Assembly: GCF_003710255.1 (NCBI RefSeq)
Contig: NZ_RHIB01000001.1
Location: forward strand, 62,001-126,000
Direction: 5' to 3'
Source: Alteribacter keqinensis
Lineage (GTDB): Bacteria > Bacillota > Bacilli > Bacillales > Salisediminibacteriaceae
Length of the DNA: 64,000 nucleotides
Shown: positions 57,959 to 64,000 of the stretch, one piece after another
How positions within the stretch are numbered: the stretch's first letter is position 1
How the letters are laid out: every line of letters starts with the position of its first letter
Notes under the pieces: generated by a model
Database searches by the model: none
What the model was told of the DNA's origin: nothing
Seen by the model: the letters and a program-made list of their open reading frames with translations, nothing else
Program-made: the position numbers and the translations under genes

Positions 57959-59482
57959 ATGGAACATGTAATTGAAATGAACAACATTCGTAAAGAGTTT
58001 CCCGGTATCGTTGCGAATGACAACATCACATTGCAGGTCAAACAAGGCGAAATTCATGCGCTTCTGGGTGAAAACGGAGCAGGTAAATCTACGTTGATGA
58101 ACGTCTTGTTCGGCTTGTACCAGCCTGAAAAAGGTGAAATTAAAGTACGGGGCGAAAAAGTAGCCATTACAAACCCGAATGTAGCAAATGATTTGGGAAT
58201 CGGAATGGTTCACCAGCACTTTATGCTCGTCCAGAAGTTTACAGTAACAGAAAACATTATCCTTGGCAGTGAACCTACAAAAGGAATGAATATCAATATC
58301 CGCAAAGCGGAAAAAGACGTAGCAGCTATTTCCGAGCAGTACGGGCTTAGAGTAGACCCGAGGGCTAAAATTGAAGACATTTCAGTAGGAATGCAGCAAC
58401 GTGTGGAGATCTTGAAAACACTCTACCGCGGAGCTGACATTCTGATCTTTGACGAGCCTACGGCTGCCCTTACGCCTCAGGAAATCAAAGAGCTGATTCA
58501 GATCATGAAAAACCTGATCAAAGAAGGAAAGTCCATCATCCTAATTACTCATAAACTGAAAGAAATTATGAGTGTCTGTGACCGCTGTACGGTTATCCGC
58601 CGGGGAAAAGGCATTGGTACAGTAAATGTTTCCGACACGGATGAAAACAAGCTTGCGGCGATGATGGTCGGCCGGGAAGTAAGCTTCTCTGTTGAAAAGG
58701 AGCCAGCACAGCCTAAAGAGCCGGTTCTTTCCATTAAAGGTCTGGCAGTAGAAGATTCGAGAGGGGTTAAGGCAGTAAACAACCTTAATCTTGAAGTACG
58801 CTCCGGGGAAATCCTCGGTGTTGCCGGGGTTGATGGAAACGGTCAGACAGAACTGATTGAAGCCATTGCCGGGCTCCGTAAAGTATCTGCAGGAACGATT
58901 TCATTAAGCGGTAAGGACATTACCGGGTTAAAACCGAGAAAAGTAACGGAATCCGGTGTGGGACATATCCCACAGGACCGTCATAAGCATGGGCTTGTTC
59001 TGGACTTTACAATCGGAGAAAACATTCTTCTTCAGACGTATTACCAGAAACCCTATTCGTCCAACACCGTTCTCAATTATACAAAAATGTATGAAAAAGC
59101 GCGGAGCCTGATTGAAGAGTATGATGTGCGCACGCCGAATGAGCGGACCCCTGCAAGAGCCTTGTCAGGCGGTAATCAGCAAAAAGCGATTATCGCAAGA
59201 GAAGTGGATCGTTCACCGGACCTTCTGATTGCCGCACAGCCGACACGTGGTCTGGATGTTGGTGCGATTGAGTTTATTCATAAAAAGCTCATTGAAGAAC
59301 GGGATATGGGTAAAGCAGTCCTTCTCGTGTCACTCGAGCTTGATGAAGTACTGAATGTAAGTGACCGTATTGCGGTTATTTACGAAGGGCAGATCGTTGA
59401 CATCGTGGATGCTGACAAAACGAATGAACGTGAACTCGGTCTTCTTATGGCCGGAGGAAAGCGAAAGGAAGGTGAGTCCTGA
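57959..59482 (+). CDS. nupO: Nucleoside ABC transporter ATPase (two ABC domains)
   Basis: 507 aa tandem ATPase. Domain 1 (about 5-240): Walker A GENGAGKST, signature reduced to ISVGMQQRVEIL, Walker B ILIFDEPTAALTP. Domain 2 (about 258-500): GVDGNGQTEL in place of a normal Walker A, GHIPQDRHKHGLVLDFTIGEN, signature LSGGNQQKAIIARE, and LLIAAQPTRGLDVGA. The degenerate second site is normal for NupO/RbsA-type proteins. GAGAGGG precedes the ATG by 7 bp. Confidence 0.93.
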   Translation: MEHVIEMNNIRKEFPGIVANDNITLQVKQGEIHALLGENGAGKSTLMNVLFGLYQPEKGEIKVRGEKVAITNPNVANDLGIGMVHQHFMLVQKFTVTENIILGSEPTKGMNINIRKAEKDVAAISEQYGLRVDPRAKIEDISVGMQQRVEILKTLYRGADILIFDEPTAALTPQEIKELIQIMKNLIKEGKSIILITHKLKEIMSVCDRCTVIRRGKGIGTVNVSDTDENKLAAMMVGREVSFSVEKEPAQPKEPVLSIKGLAVEDSRGVKAVNNLNLEVRSGEILGVAGVDGNGQTELIEAIAGLRKVSAGTISLSGKDITGLKPRKVTESGVGHIPQDRHKHGLVLDFTIGENILLQTYYQKPYSSNTVLNYTKMYEKARSLIEEYDVRTPNERTPARALSGGNQQKAIIAREVDRSPDLLIAAQPTRGLDVGAIEFIHKKLIEERDMGKAVLLVSLELDEVLNVSDRIAVIYEGQIVDIVDADKTNERELGLLMAGGKRKEGES

Positions 59483-60549
59483 TGATGAAACGAATCTTAG
59501 TTGGAGCAAGAGGGAAGTCATTCGGGCTCATCGTTCCTCTTATCGCCATCGCATTTGGTTTTCTTGCAGGCGGACTGATTATGCTTGTGAGTGGTAATAA
59601 TCCGATTCTCGGATACGCGGCTCTCTTTCAGGGCGTGTTCGGGGATATGTATTACTTCGGTGAAACACTCCGGATGATGACGCCGCTCATATTGTCCGGA
59701 CTCGCCGTGGCTTTTGCCTTCCGTACCGGTTTGTTGAACATCGGTGTTGAAGGACAGCTCATCGTCGGGTGGCTGGCGGCGGTTGTAGTAGGGATTTACG
59801 TTGACGGACCGATGGCTTTTGTACTTGCTATTGCAGCTGGTGCTGTAGCCGGGGGGCTTTGGGGATTTGTCCCGGGTTTTTTGAAAGCCAGATATGAGGT
59901 TCACGAAGTTATCGTCACGATTATGATGAACTACATTGCCCTTCATGTGAGCAATCATTTTATCCGTAATTATTTACTTGCAAGCGGGCAACGTACGGAG
60001 TTTGTAAACCAGTCAGCGTCCATATCCTCCCCGTTTCTTGAGAGTCTGACGGACTTCTCGAGACTTCACTGGGGATTTGCCATAGCAATTGGAGCCTGTG
60101 TTGTCATGTGGTTTATCCTTTGGAAAACAAACAAAGGATATGAGCTTCGTGCGGTAGGTTACAACAAAAATGCCTCTTCATACGCAGGTATGAATGTTAA
60201 AACAAACATTGTTCTTTCCATGGTCATCTCAGGCGGGTTTGCCGGTGTCGGTGGAGCGATGGAAGGGCTTGGAACGTATGGTTACGCTCAGATTCTCTCA
60301 GGATTTACGAATCTCGGATTTGACGGAATCGCTGTTGCACTTCTTGGTGCAAGCACATCTGTCGGGATCTTCCTTGCTGCATTTTTGTTCGGGGGACTGA
60401 AAATTGGTGCCTCAAACATGCAGTCAGCTGCAGGAGTTGCTCCCGAGCTTGTTGAGATTGTTATCGCCCTGATTATTTTCTTTGTAGCCTCCAGCTACTT
60501 AATTCGCTGGATTCTTGGCCGTCTTCAGCAAAATAAGGAGGAGAAATAA
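59482..60549 (+). CDS. nupP: Nucleoside ABC transporter permease 1
   Basis: 355 aa with about eight to ten spans. BPD_transp_2-type features: ETLRMMTPLILSGLAVAFAFRTGLLNIGVEGQLIVG, HEVIVTIMMNYIALHVSN, NKGYELRAVGYNKNASSYAGM and SGGFAGVGGAMEGLGTYGY. The start overlaps the ATPase stop (TGATG), with a second ATG one codon later. Confidence 0.93.
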   Translation: MMKRILVGARGKSFGLIVPLIAIAFGFLAGGLIMLVSGNNPILGYAALFQGVFGDMYYFGETLRMMTPLILSGLAVAFAFRTGLLNIGVEGQLIVGWLAAVVVGIYVDGPMAFVLAIAAGAVAGGLWGFVPGFLKARYEVHEVIVTIMMNYIALHVSNHFIRNYLLASGQRTEFVNQSASISSPFLESLTDFSRLHWGFAIAIGACVVMWFILWKTNKGYELRAVGYNKNASSYAGMNVKTNIVLSMVISGGFAGVGGAMEGLGTYGYAQILSGFTNLGFDGIAVALLGASTSVGIFLAAFLFGGLKIGASNMQSAAGVAPELVEIVIALIIFFVASSYLIRWILGRLQQNKEEK

Positions 60550-61512
60550 ATGGATATCCTTCAGATTTTATATACGATAATTCCAGCGGCTTTAATTGCG
60601 GCCACTCCTCTGATTTTTACTGCTCTCGGCGGCTTGTTCAGTGAACGGTCCGGTGTTGTAAACATCGGTCTTGAAGGTCTGATGGTCATTGGAGCTTTCA
60701 GTGGTATTCTTGCAACACTCTGGTTTGAGTCTATGGGGCTTGGTTATGCATCACCGTGGATTGCTCTCCTCGTTGCTATGCTGTGCGGCGCCCTGTTTTC
60801 TCTTTTCCATGCCGTTGCATCCATCACCCTCCGTGCGGACCAGATTGTAAGTGGTGTTGCCCTTAACTTTCTGGCTGTAGGTCTTGCTGTTTTCACCGTC
60901 CGTGAAATCTTTGACCGTGGTCAGACAGATTACATCAGTGCCCGTATCTTCCGGACGAATGTACCGTTTTTAAGCGACATTCCGATTATCGGACCTATGT
61001 TTTTCAGCCGTGTTTATGCAACAACGTATATTGCCATTATCCTGGCTGTTGTTGTATGGTATGTGGTGTTCAAAACACCGTTTGGTCTTCGTCTTCGCTC
61101 GGTCGGGGAACACCCGATGGCAGCCGACACAATGGGGATTAAGGTAAACCGCATGCGTTACATCGCCGTGATGCTCAGTGGAGCCTTTGCAGGTGTCGGA
61201 GGAGCTGTATTTGCCATTACGACATCGGCTAACTTCGCCGGGAATACGATCGTAGGTCAGGGTTTCATGGCACTGGCAGCGTTGATCTTCGGTAAGTGGC
61301 ATCCTTTTGGTGCTCTTGGAGCTGCTATTTTCTTCGGGCTTGCCCAGGCGTTAAGCCTGACCGGCCAGCAGATTCCTGCACTTTCACAGGTGCCTCAGGT
61401 GTATCTGCTGATTGCACCGTACGTGTTAACCATTCTGGCGCTGGCAGGCTTTGTTGGAAAAGCTCATCCGCCAAATGCGATTGGTAAACCTTATGAAAAG
61501 GGAAGCCGCTAA
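60550..61512 (+). CDS. nupQ: Nucleoside ABC transporter permease 2
   Basis: 320 aa. AATPLIFTALGGLFSERSGVVNIGLEGLMVIGAF, LRADQIVSGVALNFLAVGL, TPFGLRLRSVGEHPMAADTMGI and LSGAFAGVGGAVFAITTSANFAGNTIVGQGFMALAALIFGKWHPFG are all typical. It begins directly after the nupP stop with GGAGG upstream and completes the BMP-type importer. Confidence 0.93.
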   Translation: MDILQILYTIIPAALIAATPLIFTALGGLFSERSGVVNIGLEGLMVIGAFSGILATLWFESMGLGYASPWIALLVAMLCGALFSLFHAVASITLRADQIVSGVALNFLAVGLAVFTVREIFDRGQTDYISARIFRTNVPFLSDIPIIGPMFFSRVYATTYIAIILAVVVWYVVFKTPFGLRLRSVGEHPMAADTMGIKVNRMRYIAVMLSGAFAGVGGAVFAITTSANFAGNTIVGQGFMALAALIFGKWHPFGALGAAIFFGLAQALSLTGQQIPALSQVPQVYLLIAPYVLTILALAGFVGKAHPPNAIGKPYEKGSR

Positions 61513-61529
61513 CCGTATAGATAGGGACT

Positions 61530-61567
61530 ATCACCCGCTGGGTCTTTTGATCCTGCGGGTGTTTTTG
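61530..61567 (+). terminator. Terminator of the nup operon
   Basis: TCACCCGC-GG / CC-GCGGGTG stem followed by TTTTTG. Confidence 0.85.
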
Positions 61568-61709
61568 TATTCCAAAATCCGACAAGGTCTTTTATACTGA
61601 ATATATAGTACCAGCAGGGGGTATTATGTCCTGAGATCACCAACTACAGAGAGTGGACATTTACACAGTGGTCATAAATGCAAGGGGAAACATGAAAGGA
61701 AGAAAACTC

Positions 61710-62174
61710 ATGAAAGTTAATCATGTGAATGCCGTATGCAGGGCAGCAAAAGGAATTTTATCAAGCCATTTTGGACTGGACGTTGAATATAAAACCCCCG
61801 TGGCGGGGGCAAATGCGATTCCGTCTAATGACGTATCCGTTGTCCTTGGTGTGAATGGTGAAGTGAACGGCCAGATTGTCTGTGCAATAAATGAACAAAC
61901 AGCTAAAAATATCGTCGGTATGATGATGGGCGGCATGACAATCGAAAAACTGGATGATATGTACTGGAGTGCAATCCAGGAGTTTGGAAACTGGGTGGCA
62001 GGATCGACAGCTACAGAGTTATCAAAGGAAAACTGTCTTATTGATGTAACACCGCCAATGGTAAACGACGGACAGTCGAATTACCGATCCTCGGAACAGT
62101 TTATTACTGTTCCTCTTGCAAGCTCACTAGGACTGATCGACATCCATATTTCCCTGTACCAAAAAGCCAGCTGA
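61710..62174 (+). CDS. cheX: CheX-like chemotaxis phosphatase
   Basis: 154 aa of the CheC/CheX/FliY phosphatase family: VNHVNAVCRAAKGILSSHFG at the N-terminus, VVLGVNGEVNGQIVCAINEQ, then the signature AIQEFGNWVAGSTATELS containing the Glu-x-x-Asn active-site pair. It dephosphorylates CheY-type receivers; the single-domain CheY-like protein at 55855-56253 is an obvious candidate partner. ATG 61710 has AAAGGA about 9 bp upstream and gives the family-typical start; ATG 61692 is less likely. Confidence 0.88.
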   Translation: MKVNHVNAVCRAAKGILSSHFGLDVEYKTPVAGANAIPSNDVSVVLGVNGEVNGQIVCAINEQTAKNIVGMMMGGMTIEKLDDMYWSAIQEFGNWVAGSTATELSKENCLIDVTPPMVNDGQSNYRSSEQFITVPLASSLGLIDIHISLYQKAS

Positions 62175-62180
62175 TAACAA

Positions 62181-62220
62181 AGAAAGACGTCCGCCCCATT
62201 AGGCAGACGTCTTTCTTTTA
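62181..62220 (+). terminator. Terminator of cheX
   Basis: AAAGACGTCCGCC / GGCAGACGTCTTT stem, then CTTTTA. Confidence 0.88.
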
Positions 62221-62402
62221 GAGTCTGGTTTTGTGAACCTCTTAACTCAGGGTCTGACCCTCTGTTAATGGGTTCACATACTTGGGGGGCATTATTACCC
62301 AGGAAATGACACAGACTGACGTTATCCATTGCTTTTCGTCTGCATTCGTAATAAATTTAAGAAGACAGGCATGAGACTTGGTTTAGAGAAAGGAAGATTT
62401 GG

Positions 62403-63938
62403 ATGTCAACTTTGGATATGTCGAAGTTTGAGAAGAAAATCATTATCAGAAACATTAAAGCGAAAGACATAGATAAAATCATTCAGCTGTCGAAAACGTG
62501 TTTCCCAAATATGGAAGCGTGGAAGCGTGAGCAGCTGAGAAGCCACATTGAACTTTTCCCGGAGGGGCAGTTTTGTGTGGAGTACGACGGTCAGATTATC
62601 GGCTCCTGCTCGAGCCTCATCATTAACTTTGATGAGTACGACGATCAGCACACGTGGGATGAGATCACAGACGAAGGATACATCACAAACCACGACCCGG
62701 AAGGCTACAACCTTTACGGAATCGAAATTATGGTTGACCCGAACTTCCGCCGCATGAAAATCGGACGCAGACTTTACGAGGCTCGTAAGGATCTGGCCCG
62801 AAAACTGAACCTGAAAAGTATCATCATCGGAGGGAGGATTCCAAACTACAACAAACACTCAGACGATATGTCTCCTAGAGAATACGTAGAAGAAGTGATT
62901 CACCACAACGTATACGATCCGGTACTTACTTTTCAGGTAATGAACGGTTTCAGCCTGAAGCGGGTAAACCGCAATTACCTGAAAGACGACAAGGCTTCCA
63001 TGAAGTACGCCACTTTGATGGAGTGGAACAACGTCGACTACCAGCCGACGACGAAACGCCACTTTAAAACGGCGTTCCCGGTCAGGATCTGTGTCATACA
63101 GTACATGATGAAAAAGATCAATTCGTTCGAGGAGTTCGCCCAGCAGTGTGAGTATTACGCTGATGTAGGGGCGAGCTACAGTTCCGACTTTGTTGTATTT
63201 CCGGAGATTTTCACCACCCAGCTTCTTTCATTCATCGATGAGAAGAGCCCGAGCCGCGCAATCAGACGCCTGACAGAGTTTACAGAAGACTACATCCAGG
63301 TGTTCACTGATCTTGCTGTAAAATACAACGTAAACATCATCGGAGGCTCCCACTTTGTTGAAGAAGACGGGGACATCTACAACATTGCCTATCTGTTCAG
63401 ACGTGACGGAACGATTGAAAAGCAGTACAAAATCCACATCACACCAAACGAACGTAAATTCTGGGGAATCCGCGGTGGTGACAAAATTGAAGTGTTTGAC
63501 ACAGACTGCGGGAAGATCGCCATTCAAATCTGTTATGACATCGAGTTCCCGGAGCTTGGCCGTATCGCAACAGAAAAAGGAGCAAACATCATCTTTACCC
63601 CGTTCTGTACAGACGAGCGTCAGGGGTATCTACGAGTAAGGTACTGTGCCCAGGCCCGTGCGGTTGAAAACCAGGTATATACGGTTATCAGTGGTACTGT
63701 CGGTAACCTGACTCACGTAGAGAACATGGACATTCAGTATGCTCAGTCCGGCATCTTCACACCGTCTGATTTCGGCTTCGCCCGGGACGGTATCGTCGGG
63801 GAGTGTCACCCGAATATTGAGACCGTCGTTGTAGGAGACGTGGACACAGAGCTGATCCGGCGGTCCCGTAAATCAGGAAACGTGACTCAGTGGAAAGACC
63901 GCAGAAAAGATTTATACGAAATCAAATCAGACTGCTGA
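62403..63938 (+). CDS. yhcX: GNAT acetyltransferase-nitrilase fusion (YhcX-like)
   Basis: 511 aa, close to the 513 aa of B. subtilis YhcX. A GNAT domain (about 13-200: IIRNIKAKDIDKIIQLS, GIEIMVDPNFRRMKIGRRLY acetyl-CoA site) is fused to a carbon-nitrogen hydrolase (about 225-495) with the nitrilase triad: Glu in VVFPEIFTT, Lys in QYKIHITPNE and Cys in QICYDIEFPE. The pair suggests coupled amine acetylation and amide hydrolysis, possibly for damaged or plant-type metabolites. The substrate is unknown. The ATG has AAGGAAG about 6-8 bp upstream. It is monocistronic with a strong terminator. Confidence 0.93.
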   Translation: MSTLDMSKFEKKIIIRNIKAKDIDKIIQLSKTCFPNMEAWKREQLRSHIELFPEGQFCVEYDGQIIGSCSSLIINFDEYDDQHTWDEITDEGYITNHDPEGYNLYGIEIMVDPNFRRMKIGRRLYEARKDLARKLNLKSIIIGGRIPNYNKHSDDMSPREYVEEVIHHNVYDPVLTFQVMNGFSLKRVNRNYLKDDKASMKYATLMEWNNVDYQPTTKRHFKTAFPVRICVIQYMMKKINSFEEFAQQCEYYADVGASYSSDFVVFPEIFTTQLLSFIDEKSPSRAIRRLTEFTEDYIQVFTDLAVKYNVNIIGGSHFVEEDGDIYNIAYLFRRDGTIEKQYKIHITPNERKFWGIRGGDKIEVFDTDCGKIAIQICYDIEFPELGRIATEKGANIIFTPFCTDERQGYLRVRYCAQARAVENQVYTVISGTVGNLTHVENMDIQYAQSGIFTPSDFGFARDGIVGECHPNIETVVVGDVDTELIRRSRKSGNVTQWKDRRKDLYEIKSDC

Positions 63939-63944
63939 TGTGAA

Positions 63945-63981
63945 AAAATCCCTTCCCGAAATTATCGGGGAGGGATTTTTG
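63945..63981 (+). terminator. Terminator of yhcX
   Basis: A perfect stem AAAAATCCCTTCCCGA / TCGGGGAGGGATTTTT (one G-T), with T run. Confidence 0.95.
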
Positions 63982-64000
63982 TATGGTTATTTTCCCTGGA

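Noticed and set aside
1-64000. tRNA, rRNA or prophage genes
   Set aside because: I saw no tRNA TTCRA-type arms with acceptor stems, no rRNA words, and no integrase, capsid or lysis proteins.

Overview
The window looks like a chromosomal segment of a Bacillaceae bacterium. It carries a YpjP-like protein, PrkA and YhbH, a 513-aa-class YhcX fusion, a KinA/KinE-type histidine kinase, a perfect CIRCE box, strong AGGAGG ribosome-binding sites and many TTG/GTG starts. The surface lipoproteins have Asp/Glu/Gly-rich linkers, and there is a BCCT compatible-solute carrier, which points to a salt-tolerant or alkaliphilic member. The species cannot be named from the sequence alone. I see no rRNA or tRNA gene, transposase, phage or CRISPR locus.

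Layout. 0.4-7.8 kb: an AbgT-type transporter followed by an overlapping operon of three M20-type amidohydrolases (one closely like AbgA) and a putative regulator. 8.2-9.8 kb: an orphan peptide-type binding protein. 10.3-13.8 kb (minus strand): a LysM-M14 peptidase, a stand-alone Mur ligase and an unknown small protein. 14-22 kb: YpjP, a DAO-type oxidoreductase, a TipAL/Mta-like MerR regulator with its own 19-bp-spacer promoter, an acyl-CoA thioesterase/BAAT-like hydrolase, a 29-aa membrane peptide, an HmoA-like monooxygenase, a YufK-like membrane protein and a class A PBP. 22-29 kb: prkA and yhbH, separated by signal peptidase I, a CHY zinc-finger protein and a BCCT carrier. 29-31 kb: LOG, a small membrane protein and a YhfK-like NAD-binding protein.

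31-35 kb holds the most interesting locus: a purine-riboswitch aptamer (C at the specificity position) plus a terminator ahead of a complete PhnD-PhnC-PhnE-PhnE type ABC importer. This suggests purine-responsive control of a transporter normally labelled phosphonate. An NCS2 purine permease with a structured leader (36.5 kb) and a BMP/NupNOPQ nucleoside importer (56.7-61.5 kb) make purine uptake a recurring theme.

38-48 kb: SfsA, polysaccharide deacetylase, Mn catalase, the histidine kinase, CIRCE-controlled htpG and an orphan EutH. 49-55.5 kb: a LacI regulator with three CCGAAACGTTTCGG-type operators controlling an amylo-alpha-1,6-glucosidase-like enzyme and a sugar ABC importer. 55.8-63.9 kb: a single-domain CheY-like protein (minus strand), the nup cluster, CheX and YhcX.

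Intergenic DNA is rich in repeats. One modular family has GC-rich cores (gactcctgcgg ... gaggaggctc ... ccgcggaaagcgaa), and several members carry the same ~85-bp internal cassette. There are also two 21-bp-period tandem arrays, GGGGTCTGWCCCC palindromes (two as 37-bp direct repeats flanking htpG), and CACTGAAAAAGT/ACTTTTTCAGTG hairpins. All calls were made by reading the sequence; no alignments, folding or database searches were run.
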